A DNA stretch of 64,000 nt from NCBI GenBank assembly GCA_034401795.1, contig CM067369.1:138024496-138088495 (forward strand). The letters run 5' to 3'. The stretch is from Chaetoderma sp. LZ-2023a (taxonomy: Eukaryota; Mollusca; Caudofoveata; Chaetodermatida; Chaetodermatidae). A program made the translations under genes and the position numbers. The notes beneath the pieces were generated by a model. The model was not told the DNA's origin, did no database searches, and was given only the letters and a program-made list of their open reading frames with translations. Shown here one piece after another: positions 10,815 to 22,139 of this stretch (its first letter is position 1; each line of letters begins with the position of its first letter).

Positions 10815-12026
10815 CTTGTAGTGCTTGTCCAAATATTCCTGCTGCTGAATCCACAGAGCTTGTAGTTGCTATAGTAACAACAGCAGTTGTAGATGTCACT
10901 GATTCTGTGCCACTGAGCATGTTTCCAAGCAAACTGCTCTGTTGCTTTGGTGCGACATTTGTTATTGCTTTATCTTTATTTCCAAACACAGAAGTGGGGG
11001 TTGCTACAGAAGCCACTGTTATGACTGATGTTACTGTAGTGGTCACTGAGCTTGCTGTAGTTGTATCTCCGGATGTAAGTACAGGAAAGCTCTGTTCAGA
11101 TGTTGTAGAAGTAGGTGGCTTGGCTGTATTGCTAGCTGCCCATGTGTTTGTCACTGCTCCAAAACCTCCAAATAAACTCTGAGATGTAACTGACAAAGTG
11201 GTAGAGGCAGAAGTGCCACCAAATATAGAGCTCTGTGTTGCAGCAGGGGAGTCACCAGTACCGGGAGGTTTGAATGAGAATGTGTTGATAACACTGGGAT
11301 TAGTAACCACGGCAGAAGCCTCTTTAGAACTAGTCGCAATATCAGGTAGATTAGTTTGTATAACAGTGCCAGCTTTCTTCTCACTCGGCACATCTGTGGC
11401 TGTAGATGTTAATATTTCAGAGCTAGTATTGGCCGGAGGTGTGGACTTTGAAGATGAAAGAGTAGCAAACTGTGAGGAAAAGCTAAACCCTGAAGCAGGC
11501 ACTGATGTGGAGATGGCTGTAAGACTGGAAGCAGTAGTTGCTGGTGCACCTGTGAATGATGGGATCCCACCAATAGCAAGTGATGAAGAAGCAGACTCTG
11601 TATTTTCTTTGACTGAGTTAGGCAATGATGACATTGAAAATGAGAATCCGCTACTTGATGGAGTGAAGGAAAAACCACTGGTTTGTGAACTAGCAGCATT
11701 AAAATCAAAACCTGTGTTAGAAGCAGTAGTGGTAGTTTTTGATGTGGACAAGTCTGCAACAGTGGTCACAGCTGATGGCCATGCAGATGTCTTACTTGAA
11801 GTTAAATCTAGTGTACTCTGTGTGGTCGCTGAAAAAACACTTGAAGTAGATCCAAACAGATTTTTACTGGCAAAAGCTATATTCGGTTTAGCAGCAGCAG
11901 CAGAAACATTGCTATGTTGATTAACCTTTGCAGTGGGTGTACTTGACTGAGCTGAACTTGCCATGGAAGTGCTACTTGCTCCAGATGAAGTGCTTTTGCT
12001 GACTAAACCTGCAGAGGTGGAGCCAC
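10815..12026 (-). CDS. NUP214: NUP214-like exon, large FG-repeat exon
   Basis: Exon of 1212 bp (about 404 codons), phase 1 at both ends, acceptor TCATTTACAG and donor CAAG/GTAGGA. It is the longest open frame of the gene and is almost all Ser, Thr, Ala, Val and Gly. It carries FSF-type motifs in the middle (SGFSFTPSSSGFSFSM and SGFSFSSQ) and at least six FG dipeptides (NLFGS, SIFGG, LFGGFG, VFGN, IFGQ). Such disordered FG repeats bind export receptors such as CRM1 and NXF1 in NUP214. The FSF before FG order resembles vertebrate NUP214. Confidence 0.9.
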
Positions 12027-12085
12027 CTGTAAATGACAAGAAGTCAGACATTCACAAGATCAAGAAAGCATCTCCTATACAAAAG

Positions 12086-13230
12086 GGTCCAAGGGCCTGT
12101 ATCGCTCACCTGGATCATAGGAATGACATGACATTTTAAATTTCCAACGGCTTTACCATGGATATTTTTTGCAGGGAAAAATCAGTTGGCTGCCAACCCA
12201 TTTATCTGAGTTTCAAAAGTTGAAAATTCGAAATCATTCCACAAAAAATAAACAAAACCAATTTTGGCTTCAAAATCCATCAAGTACAAAAATTTCAATC
12301 CGGCTGCCAAAATGATTAAATCTGTTTGGTTGATGGCGACCATATACCCCAAATTTCAGCCAAATCCCTTCTGTGATTTGGTAGAACTCGTTTTCATGAA
12401 AATTAAGTCATCAAAGACGGCCGTTGAAGAATTTGGCAAATAAAGTTCCCACGAACAAAGTTGGTCTCACTCTTGCCCTAGATGAAGGTTTATGAGTTTC
12501 AAATCAATTCCCAAGGGGTTTCTGAGAAAAAGAAGTTTCTAAAGACTTGCCAAAATCTGTGATGGTGGGGGGGCCAGACAAATTGGGCAATGGGCTTCCT
12601 TTGAACAAACTTGGATCTCTATGCCCCAAGGCTGCTTCCTTTCCTGCAAAATATAATCGAAATTGGCTTAGTGTTTCACGAGATGGGAGCCAAACCACTT
12701 ATCCGACAGTTTCGAAAGTGGGAAATATGAAATAAGCATAGTCAAAAACCTATATAAAACCAATTTCAGCTTCAAAAGCTATCAAATAAAAAAATACAAT
12801 ATGGCCACCAAGCACGCTACATTTTGATTGGTCCATGGCTGCCATATTTTTCAACGTATCAACTTCCCGTAAACAAACTTTAATGGCCTTTAGTCGTTAA
12901 TCATATCTCGGCATGATTCATTTGGCTGTTCTAGAGGTGGTTGAATGAAAATTGGGTCATCCAAGATGGCTGCCAAAGCATTTGGCCAATCAACTTCGCT
13001 CTAAACTTGGTTCAGATCTTGCCATAGATGATGTTTCATGAGCTTTGAATCAATCCCCCCAAGTGGTTTTGGAGAAGATGGGCTTCCTTTGAACAAACTT
13101 GGATCTCTATGCCCTAAAGAAGCTTCCTGCCAACTATAATTGAAATTGGCCCAGTGATTCTTGAGAAATTGTTTAAAGAAAAAGTTCACGGATGCCGAGC
13201 TCACTTGGCCATTCTGACCAGGTGAGATAA
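12086..13230. mobile_element. Fold-back repeat with CTCACCTGG / CCAGGTGAG ends
   Basis: Non-coding repeat beginning with GGGCCTGTATCGCTCACC and ending CCAGGTGAGATAAC. The inner part holds an imperfect direct duplication: the block with ACTTGGATCTCTATGCCC occurs at about 12607 and 13096, and the block with CTTGCC-TAGATGA at about 12470 and 13018. It contains typical phrases such as CCAAGATGGCTGCCA. A relative is at 56253-57552. I associate this class with molluscan genomes, from memory. Confidence 0.6.
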
Positions 13231-13329
13231 CAAGGTAAGAACAAGTTGTCAAATTTGAATTGCAATAATGTGATATATTGTGAATTTTCATGATACCATG
13301 TCCATGCTCAATTTATAAAAGTTTTAATT

Positions 13330-13523
13330 AACCCTTTAATGGTTGTGATTTGTCATGGTAATTTAGATTTCTACTTTCCATTTACAGGTGACAAGAACAT
13401 TTTGACTATATTTGTCTCAGTCATGCCAGTGTTAAAAATTCAAAAAATATCTTGGAATGTAAATTAACATTGCTCAGGAACACTGCAGAGGCCGGTTTTT
13501 GGCCGGCTTGACCATTCAAAGGT
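13330..13523. repeat. Hairpin MITE family 1, degenerate copy
   Basis: Starts TTAACCCTTTAATGGTTG and ends near GGCCGGCTTGACCATT-CAAAGGTTAA. The inner palindrome is nearly lost. Confidence 0.55.
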
Positions 13524-13776
13524 TAATTGCACAAAGCTACTAAGAGTTAATGCACAAAAACAATGTTCAAAATGACCAATCTCAATTTTTCCAATTTATT
13601 GACTTCGGTAAAAGTTACGGAAAGTTATCTTACTCAAACAGATTTGCAAAAAAACACAAAATAGCCACCTGATGGAAATCAAATCAATGAAGTGATTTTA
13701 CAGAAAATGATTTTGAAGATCGCCACTTATCATGCCATGACAATCATTTGTCTCAGATGCGAGTTCCTAAAGTTCT

Positions 13777-14031
13777 TAACCCCGCCTGACAAACCTCTGC
13801 AGTGGCTTTGAGAAATATTCATTTGCAGGACCAAGAGATGACTATTTTTTTAATTTTACCACATGAATTCCAGTTGTAAAATTTAAAAAATAGTCTTGTC
13901 TTGGGCAGAAAATGGCCACTGAAAATGCCAAAAATTTTTAATCGTTTGTACTGTAAATTTGTAGCCTGCAAATGGTCATTCACTAAGAGAAAATTTCAAT
14001 TTCCTTTGCAAACCGACCATTAAATGGTTAA
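13777..14031. repeat. Hairpin MITE family 1, degenerate copy
   Basis: Both halves are visible (ATTCATTTGCAGGACCAAGAG and the later inverted AATAGTCTTGTCTTGGGC) with several changes; ends ACCATTAAATGGTTAA. Confidence 0.6.
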
Positions 14032-14086
14032 ATGAGTAGGTAGCATCGTGAGAATTTTGACACGCTGTTGACACAAGAGGGGTTAA

Positions 14087-14310
14087 CCCTTTAATGGCCA
14101 AGCCGGCCAAAACCGGCCTATGCAGTGGTCCTGGGAAATGTCCACTTGCAGAGTGATCGGTTTTGAAAATTTACCGCTGGAATGACTGGTTCGATAATCG
14201 AACCAGTCATTCTAGTGGTAAATTTTCAAAAATAGTTTTTTCTTGGCCTGCAAATGGTAATTTTCTAAGGGAAATTGAAATTTTCGTGACTAAATTTGAC
14301 CATGAAAGGG
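14087..14310. repeat. Hairpin MITE family 1, full copy with TTAA on both sides
   Basis: 224 bp between TTAA at 14083-14086 and TTAA at 14311-14314. The ends are CCCTTTAATGGCCAAG and its near inverse GACCATGAAAGGG. The centre is a long perfect palindrome around GACTGGTTCGATAATCGAAC. TTAA flanks with CCC-starting ends are the pattern of piggyBac-type transposition, so these may be mobilised by a piggyBac-like enzyme (inference). Confidence 0.8.
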
Positions 14311-14767
14311 TTAAACCTCTGTCTTGGTTCCGGCCATCACAAGTATTACGTAATATTTAGCTGTAAAGCCTGTAATACACAGATAGCATAAGTCTATTTG
14401 CCTGTAAAATGTTTGCCATTCTTGATAAAGATACATACATTGCAGCAATGGTGCTTGTTGTTTCCTCGCCAGATAGATCAGAATTCAATATCTATCACCT
14501 CAAATAGGCTTGCCCAAAATCCAGAGAAAAATTACACCTTGAACTTTACATCCAACAGTTAAATGTCAGAATTGAAAATTGGGTCCTCAAATGTTCATCT
14601 AGAAGAACTAATATACTGTTATGCTACAAAACTGTAACTATTGCCAAAAGCGACATGTACCGCATTGCATTTCTCCCTAAAAGCACACTAAAATAGGTCA
14701 ATGCCATCAATGAGCATTAGTGAAATGATAGGTGGACTTATAAGGTGAATATAGTAGAAACACAATT
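14311..14767. other. Intron sequence without recognised feature
   Basis: AT-rich intron sequence of the NUP214-like gene between two MITE copies; nothing recognised. Confidence 0.5.
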
Positions 14768-15161
14768 CATGAATCCAGTTTCTCAGTCAATCATATGACG
14801 GCATTAACAACTACGTGACGTGTATGTTGATGTCATCATCAATTACATCATGAATGACTCTGTTTAGTCCATCTTAAACACTTAATAGTCTGTCAGGTTG
14901 TATGAATTATATGTTTTTACTATTTCAGAAACATGCTGAATATTTTGAAACTAATTTGACTTGGTGCTGTTGTTGTGATAGACAGCAATAGCACCCAGTC
15001 AAATTAGCTTCAAAATATTCGACAAAGCTTCAAAATATTCGACAAAGTTTTCTGGAAATTGAAATTCAGAATGCAGAGATCGATTGATGCCAAGGCGGGC
15101 AAAGCATGAGTGAGCTTACCTAGAGATGGGCAGGGCATAGCTAAAACTGGATTCATCCATT
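14768..15161 (+). repeat. Hairpin MITE family 2 copy
   Basis: Full-length copy of family 2 with ends GAATCCAGTTTCTCAGTC and CTAAAACTGGATTCATCC. The inner palindrome around AATATTTTGAAACTAATTTG is followed by a short local duplication of CTTCAAAATATTCGACAAAG at 15008-15048. Confidence 0.75.
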
Positions 15162-15164
15162 GCT

Positions 15165-15960
15165 GTAAAACACTAATCGTCACGTCAACAAACAATTTTG
15201 AGTGGCCTTGCTAAATGTCTAATTGCTGACAAAGCGAATCATTTTTTTCATTTATCACTGGAATGTCTGGCTCAGTGATCAGTCGTCAGATGAAATGACC
15301 ACTGCATAATCCAGTTGTAAAGGCTAAGGCAAATAGATAATATTAAAAGAAATTACTATTTTATTGAGCAATTCTGATCATTAAAGATTTCCTTCCATAT
15401 TTGTTCTATCACAAAGCGAGTATCTGTAGATGCTCAATTTGAGCTGACAATGGATGCATACTCCTCGCTTTTCTTTTGAGAAGTTTTGTCACAACATCAA
15501 TGATAAATTACTTTTAATCGTGATGTTAGAACTGCACGAGCAAGTTTTGAGCTAATTTCATTGGTCAATTATTTTCAAAGAAAATAATTAACTGTCTGAC
15601 TGCTACAAGTCAACATACAATAATTTTAATGGGAAATAACTCTAGCCATGTTGAATATTTTAAAAAGAATTTGCCTGAAACTTGTTGGCGGGTTAGCCAC
15701 CAATATCTTTCAGCCAAATTGTTTGCAAAATACTCAGAATATCCATAGTTAAACCCAATGGAAAAAGTAGTCTGCAGAAATTCAGCAAGCAAACCGTTTA
15801 CGGTGTTAACCAATGAAATTATGACAAATCAGTCTCTGAGAAATGCTTCTAACACCATAAGAGTAGGTCAATCCTGCCCAAAGAAGCGCTCTCGCAATTT
15901 CATAGGTCAATCCTGAATGCAGTCAATATACATGTAAAGCATACAATGTGCTGTTTTAAT
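15165..15960. other. Intron sequence without recognised gene
   Basis: Intron of the NUP214-like gene upstream of the 15964 exon end. The small frames here carry no motif. I see no element ends. Confidence 0.5.
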
Positions 15961-15963
15961 CAC

Positions 15964-16158
15964 CTGATAAGAAAAATGTGCCTGGTGCTGATGAGACTGC
16001 CACAGTTGATACTGGTGTGCTTGATGACTGGAAATTAAATGCTGTCAGATTGTCTCCGCTGACCCCTATGCTTAGTGGACTATTGTCTATTAATTGGCTG
16101 GCTAATATACTGCCTGTTTTTGTACCAACAGTTGATAGCAAAGTGTCCCCTTCATTTT
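15964..16158 (-). CDS. NUP214: NUP214-like exon, Ser/Thr-rich region
   Basis: Exon of 195 bp (65 codons), phase 1 at both ends. The acceptor CTTCTTTATCCACAG has a good pyrimidine tract and the donor is TCAG/GTGATT. The reading frame is open further upstream, but the acceptor and phase fix the start at 16158. The product is rich in Ser, Thr and Val with one FNF-type motif (TAFNFQSS), in keeping with the linkers between FG repeats in NUP214. Confidence 0.72.
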
Positions 16159-16574
16159 CTGTGGATAAAGAAGGAGTTTTTTGTTTCATTGGCATCTATC
16201 GAGTCCCATTCACGCCATACCTAGGCTGCTTTTATTTCAGTCTATTATTGGTAACGTAACTTCCCCAGTTTCCAATGACTGTGACATAGCGCATAGCTCA
16301 GGTGCGAACCAGGTTCTAGTAAATAGATGATATAAAATTAGTTTCATGACTTGGCAGCAACGGCTTTCAGTCAAATAAATTTTTAGTATTCAACAGTTAC
16401 TTGAGGCTACTTTTCCTTTAATTTTCTTAGTCAGTAAATTAGCCTATTTTGGGATTTTATTAGCCAACCATGAGAATTTTTCTCAAAATATTATTGGCGA
16501 GTGGGTATGTCTGTCCCTGATTAGCACAGTTTACTTATCATTATCAATGTTTGTTAGTGGGTCATTCAGTTTAC

Positions 16575-16775
16575 CCCATTAATGACCAACGCACCTAAAA
16601 ATGGCTTTTGCAGTGGTCTTGAGGAATGTCCATTTGCAGAACAAGAAAAATATTTTTGAAATTTCACCATTTACTTATTCTAGTGATAAACTTTAAAAAA
16701 TAATTTTCTCATGGTCTGCAATTGGACAATCACTAAGCAAAGAATTTTCCCCCCAGAATCTTGACTATAAAATGG
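16575..16775. repeat. Hairpin MITE family 1 copy
   Basis: Begins CCCATTAATGACCAACG after a mutated TTAC and ends before TTAA at 16776-16779. The inner halves (GTCCATTTGCAGAACAAG and ATGGTCTGCAATTGGACA) are diverged. Confidence 0.65.
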
Positions 16776-16996
16776 TTAACTTGAGAACTGTGTATATGAA
16801 TATTATACATTGCTAAACAACGAGAGGAAGTCAACATGAGGTATCCAGCCATATACAGCCTAAAATACTCAACTCTAATCATGTATGGCTAGGTAAAAAT
16901 TAAGACATCGAATGGAAAATGTACATTATTAATTCCTCTTGTATCAACAGTGCCTCAAAGCGCTCAAATGGCTACAAATATAAATTAACGTTTTAA

Positions 16997-17197
16997 CCCG
17001 TTAACCTTCGAATTTGCTTAAGAAAATGTAAATTTTCTCATAGAAAATGCCCATTTGCAGTCCAAGAGAAGACTATTTTTGAAAATGTGCCATTGGACAG
17101 TCATTTCAGTGGTAAATTTAAAAAAAAGTATTCTCTTGGTCTGCAAATGGACATCTCTCAAGACCACTGCAGAAGCCATTTTTCGTGGATATGAGTG
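16997..17197. repeat. Hairpin MITE family 1 copy, TTAA on both sides
   Basis: Lies between TTAA at 16993-16996 and 17198-17201. Its right half and the following flank are repeated 400 bp further on with nearly no change (see the duplication finding). Confidence 0.7.
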
Positions 17198-17384
17198 TTA
17201 AGCGAGGCAGTCATTCCAGTGGTAAACTTTAAAACTTCTTTTGAAAGGTCTTTCAAGAAAAGCGCAATTTTTTCTCAGTCATGGTAAATTCAAATTTTTC
17301 CTTAGTAAGTGTCCATAAACAGCCACAGAGAAGACTATTTTTCGGAAATGTACCACTCGAATGACTGCCACCTTAATCCTTTAA

Positions 17385-17597
17385 CCCTTGAATTTGTTCA
17401 AGAATATTTCAATTTTCTCATAGAAAATGTCCATTTGCAGACCAAAAAACTATTTTTGAAAATTTACCACTGGAATGACTGGCTCGGTTATCGAGCCAGC
17501 CATTTCAATCATAAATTTTCAAAAATAATCTTCTCTAGGTCTGCAAATGGACATTTCTCAAGACCACTGCAGAAGCCATTTTTCGTGGATATGAGTG
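17385..17597. repeat. Hairpin MITE family 1 copy nested in another copy
   Basis: Lies between TTAA at 17381-17384 and 17598-17601. To its left is the left half of another family copy (17282-17373, ending CCACTCGAATGACTGCCA) and to its right the matching right half (GAGGCAGTCATTCCAGTGG, 17603-17640). It therefore seems to have inserted at the hairpin centre of that copy. Confidence 0.65.
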
Positions 17598-17639
17598 TTA
17601 AGCGAGGCAGTCATTCCAGTGGTAAACTTTAAAACTTAA

Positions 17640-18224
17640 CTAGGGATGCTAGTGTACATTTGTCAGGATCAGTGCAGAGGCTGTTTTTGGCTGGCTTGAA
17701 AATTAACGGATCCGTCTACAGTGAATCTGTGACATCTTAATTTATCAATCTTTCAAACATTTGCACCGATGCAGCAGCAATAGGTCAGAATGGGGGTAAA
17801 ATTAAATGATGATAGGCAACTACCCCTGGCCATGTATTACTGACTGGACTGACTGATTGAATTTTGTAATGATCAGGTGAACATTTGTTGAACTACTGCA
17901 TAAAAATGTATTGGAGTGTAAAGAGTGTTTAAGGTGATTGGCATCATCTTAAGATTTAGTACCATGAACTGCATGTGCAGTGACGATGCTTTGTGTTTGA
18001 GGTGTAGGTCAAATATAGCTGATAGCTTGACAATATATGATTCAGATATAAGCGAATCTCTGGAGCCCATCTAAACCTAGCCTGAAAGCAGTAAGTCTAG
18101 CTTTAGTTGCATAGGCTTAAAGTGGAATGGTGAAAAAGGGAAAGAATTGTCACCGCGGTAATGACATAGATGCAGTCACATTGCTATATATATGAAGCGT
18201 GACTACAATAGCCCTGATAATGGA
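17640..18224. other. Intron sequence without recognised gene
   Basis: Intron of the NUP214-like gene. A frame at 17873-18070 on the minus strand has no motif or splice structure. Nothing else recognised. Confidence 0.5.
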
Positions 18225-18350
18225 CCTTTCCAGTTTATCATAGGCAGCAACAAGACCAAGACAAATTAGTTTCAAAATAGTCAACAGCTTACAGGTCTGT
18301 ATCGTTTTCTGGAAATCGATGATCAAGGAGTTCAGGGATCGATCGAGGTT
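18225..18350. repeat. Hairpin MITE family 2, right part
   Basis: Contains AAATTAGTTTCAAAATAGTC followed by the AACAGCTTA..CTGTAT and TTTTCTGGAAATCGATGATC part of family 2; the left part is missing. Confidence 0.55.
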
Positions 18351-19833
18351 TGATTGTAGTTGTACATACGTGTTTGATAATCAGGTCTTGGAAGTACATT
18401 TGCCACTAGTACACTCGGCTCAGCAGTCTGCAACATTAAAAGTTAGAGTAAGTTAGCATAGATTAGGAAATATGTCACTATCCATGGCAGGATTTTCATG
18501 GATTGTTAGTGTTTGAAAGTAATTTTACATTGACGAATCAAATTATAGTCATCTTTATAGCATTGGATACTACTATGACAACGGCGAGGGCTAGTGACGC
18601 ACGTCATGACATAACAATACCGCTTGTGATGTCCCATAGTATACAATATAGCTTTGTCAAATGTAACTTTGAAATTCTAAACTTGGGTTTCCTTGATCGA
18701 CATTATTTGAAAATAGTTGTTTTACTACCAAAGGTAAAATGAGATTATCAATCAGAGTGATTGATGTGAATAGAATCAATACAACGTATTTGATGAATCC
18801 AGAATTTTTCACGATCCTGGAGGAAAACAACTTGGCTTCCGTGCTCTCAGGGTCGTGATGTAATACTTCAATAATCCTGTAATTGATATCTAGGGCCCCA
18901 TGGTTTGGGAGGTTAAAATGTTGGTGCACAGGTGTGTATTATCTGTAATATCACCAATGTGCTCTTTGACGCGCACGCATTTGGTTTCACCTATGTATTG
19001 TTTTAAACATTGTCTGCAAGTCAGTAGATAAATGATATTTGTGCGTGACAAAATGTTTTTGTTTTTATATAGTATCTTAGGCCAGTGTGTGAGCTTTTCA
19101 AACTGTGTCTTCTTTTCATATTTTGGCAAATTGAACAGTTTTTTTTGTATATGGATGTGTAGGATATGCTATACTTTTGTCTTGTTTACCATATTTTGGG
19201 GGTCTGTGAATTTGTCTGTGACTATTGTGTCTTTGAATCAGGGATTGTGTCTATGGTATGGGCTTGCCTTCTTAAGATTATGGATGTGCTGAGGGATAAA
19301 GCACTTATCCATGTGTATCTGTTGGTTTGCTATAGAGATCAAAGCCTATCTGTCTATTACGTAAAATAACACTTTAGCGTCCAAGAATTTGATAGATATT
19401 GTTGATTGTTTTGCTGTAAACTTGATTGTTGGGTGAGCATTAGTGACATGCATTATGAATACTCGCAAAGAATCTGACCCCAGTTTCCCGATTAGGAAAA
19501 TAGTTTAGACATTGCTTGTGGTTGGCTGTGCTAAGTAGTTTTGCTTCTAGTTGGGCCGTGAAGATGATCGCATAGCTTGGACATAGTGTTCATAGTTGAA
19601 TTCAAAATTGCTACATGTGAGGACAAGTTTGAGTAGTGTCAGGAGCCTATGCGGTGTAAGCTGTCCTGGGCAGCCATATAGTCTCAAGAATTTCGATACT
19701 GCTTTTAACCCCTCACGGTGTTGGTGTATAGTGTGGTGACATCCATGGTGACTAGTATCACATGTTCAGGGAAGGAACCAGTTTTTTGTTTTTGAAGTCA
19801 GTGGTATCGTTCAAATTTTTAAGATTTCACCTT

Positions 19834-20884
19834 GGCTTGTGCGATTTTCTACGATGTATTTGAAAAAAAAATCGAAAAATCGTGAAAAAATTGAGCAGAC
19901 TATAAGATTTTAAAACTCATCATTCAGCAATAAAAGAATACAGTTATAATCCATTCATGCATGTATCCATTTTGTTTTTTCTGTTCACTGCATGTAAGTC
20001 CTAATCAAAACACAAAACTCTATGGTAAACAAGCTAACAATAGTGAGGTAACACCTTTGTCATTGAGAAAACCAGCTAGTTACTCCGTCGAATCGCCATA
20101 TAATTTTCTTTCTTTCCCGGCAGACCCTGAGTCTGTCGTGAAATACCAAGTATATACTTAGTTGCAGACTGTTAGGCAATAATCACTGAACATAATTCTT
20201 TTTAATTCTTTTAGCAATTTCAGGCAGTGTACTAATTTTTCCTTTTTGATTCGGTTGTCATGCCTAATTAAAGAAAATAACGCAACAGCATTCCAGATTG
20301 TTGTATTTTGAACTGTGCGTTCTGTTGATTACTCTTAAATGTAAATCGTATATTCTGAAAGCAACAATAAACTGCACTATAGGACGAGTTTACGCCGTTA
20401 CTATCGTAGCTACCGTCCTATTATATGGATTGCGCAGTATCTCCCTGGGTACTAATATTAGGGTCTTTGCACTACTCGGGTAATCACCTAAACTCGTCCT
20501 ACAAAGGGAGGATATAAGCAGAAGCCGATACATAATGTGATTTATATTTTTATCAACGAAATTTTACGTCAAATTTTGATGAAATGAACAATGTTTATTA
20601 AACTATACGCAACATTTAGGCGGTCCCAATTAATAACTTCACTCCTGCGATAATGGATATAAGGTATACATTAAGCATAGACGTAGGATAATAAGAATTT
20701 GTCGCATGAAATTGTGTTCTAATTTCATGCTATTTTTGTATCATTTATTTTAACTTTCTAGAAAGTCCAAGTCCCAGTTTTCATATACTTTTGGGAATGT
20801 GGACCTACGATTTAATCGAAAATCACGGTTTCTTAATATAAAATCGATCGCGATGTTTCAAAGCAAAAATCGCGCAAGCCTAGC
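19834..20884. mobile_element. Possible DNA transposon with GGCTTGCGCGATTTT inverted ends
   Basis: About 1.05 kb inserted in the Penelope fragment. The left end reads TTGGCTTGCGCGATTTTC and the right end is the inverse of TAGGCTTGCGCGATTTTTGC, so inverted ends of about 16 bp. No transposase ORF. Partial related ends occur at about 21865-21910. I could not settle the target duplication, so the class is open (hAT-like is possible). Confidence 0.5.
20380..20501. repeat. Small MITE with TAGGACGAGTTTA inverted ends
   Basis: 122 bp with near-identical inverted ends of about 22 bp (TAGGACGAGTTTACGCCGTT and the inverse of TAGGACGAGTTTAGGTGATT). It lies inside the 19834-20884 insertion. No other copy seen in the window. 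Confidence 0.5.
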
Positions 20885-21255
20885 ATGGTGAATCTTTATG
20901 TGATCATAGACGAAACTGTTGATGTGTTCAGTAGGGCTACCGTTGCCACTGATTATGGGTCTACCTGGTGTTAATAGCCATTCTGTTTTTGTGTACACAT
21001 AGCGCAGCAAACACTTTGTCGGCTACAACACAAGCCACACCGGCTACACAAACTAAGTTTCTATTTCCTCCAGGCTACACCTGCCTCCTCTAGCGGGTAT
21101 TTTCAAAATATTTTTTATATCACATGGAATGTTGATAGGCATACTTTGAACAGGGGATATTGGAATTTCTGCATTGCAAGTGTTAAATAAAGAAAGTGTA
21201 CATACCTGTATTGCAGTGTTAGGATGAGGCAGATGCAGATTTGATTTGACAACAC

Positions 21256-21441
21256 CTGATTGGATAGCTATCAGGCTTTTGTTTATTAGTAGTGCAGAAG
21301 CCTTTGATGCCTTGTCAGTGGCAGCCTCGCCTCGTGTGATACTACCACGTGTCACCTCAGTAGCAGCTGGCGTGGTAACAGCCGATAGCTCATGACTAGC
21401 AATATCGATGACTGGCTTTGGTGTTCTTTCAAATTGATTGC
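21256..21441 (-). CDS. NUP214: NUP214-like exon, Ser/Thr/Ala-rich region
   Basis: Exon starting in phase 1 after acceptor CCTATCACAG. Two donors are possible. The stronger one (CAG/GTATGT) would end the exon at 21206 in phase 0. The weaker one (TCAG/GTGTTG) ends it at 21256 in phase 1, and only this fits the next exon at 16158, so I annotate it. The product is polar, with KPVIDIASHELSAVTTP near its start and no FG motif. Use of the 21206 donor would need an extra exon that I did not find, or would shift the frame. Confidence 0.6.
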
Positions 21442-21444
21442 CTG

Positions 21445-21925
21445 TGATAGGAAATATATATATAAAATTAAGTCCTCAATAGGTGACCAGAAAGTTTCAT
21501 TAAAATGTATTTTTACTAATCAAAAGGAAACATATGAAGCTAAGGGTGCACCAGATTTACTATTTTGCTATCTGGCTGAATCTGATCTTGTGAATTCGCA
21601 ATTGTTAAATTTGCTAGTCACGAGGCCATAAAGGATGAATCTATCAATGCAACACTGAATCATTATAACTTATGTCACTGAAGTAATACGTATTTATGAG
21701 CTTATGACATACCAGTGATGTCAGTATACTATGTAGTACTTAGATAAATGGACTTAGGAATAAGATGACATGATGGCTAACTAGCGCTATTTGACCATCA
21801 TCGAAACATTAAGCTAGCATTGTTTCTGTGGTCGGCATGTAGCCCCATGACCTTCAAACAAGGCTTGCGCGATTATGCGATTAAATCGAAAATCCCGATT
21901 ATGTCTTAAATTGTGAATTTATATG
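21445..21925. other. Intron sequence without recognised gene
   Basis: Upstream intron of the 21441 exon. Only a partial AAGGCTTGCGCGATTA-type transposon end at about 21865 is recognisable. Confidence 0.45.
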
Positions 21926-22139
21926 ATTAACAAGAGTTTTAGTGAAACTCAACATACGCCCACAGGCATACTTGTTTGAGGAATGCTAAATGTGAACAGT
22001 TGAACAGTTTGTCTTTCATAATTCTCTGAGAAAAGGGGGGGGGGGGGTGGCGACTTCTATTAGGTACACATTTGGAATTCATGGCAACGACATCACTAAA
22101 AATCCTGAAAGTCTACACAGCTGCATTGATCATTACAAT

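Larger units (their letters stand above)
18740..20990 (-). pseudogene. Penelope-like element fragment, split by an insertion
   Basis: Decayed RT and endonuclease of a Penelope-like element, minus strand. From upstream: RT fingers (RPIISGNGSPTEHINSFVDD, about 20885-20985), an interruption at 19834-20884, then DTTDF and the palm start DVTTLYTNT (about 19730), broken RT, and a GIY-YIG domain (NIIYLLTCRQCLKQYIGETKC, about 18990-19050, and HQHFNLPNHG). At least ten stops or shifts. It lacks the 5' part and belongs to another subfamily than the element at 58780-63150. Confidence 0.75.

Noticed and set aside
11198..11920. 240-codon plus-strand frame opposite the FG exon
   Set aside because: It is the antisense of the Ser/Thr-rich NUP214-like exon; low-complexity coding often leaves the other strand open.
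16159..16259. Longer version of the 16158 exon
   Set aside because: The frame is open to 16195, but the acceptor CTTTATCCACAG and the phase fix the start at 16158.
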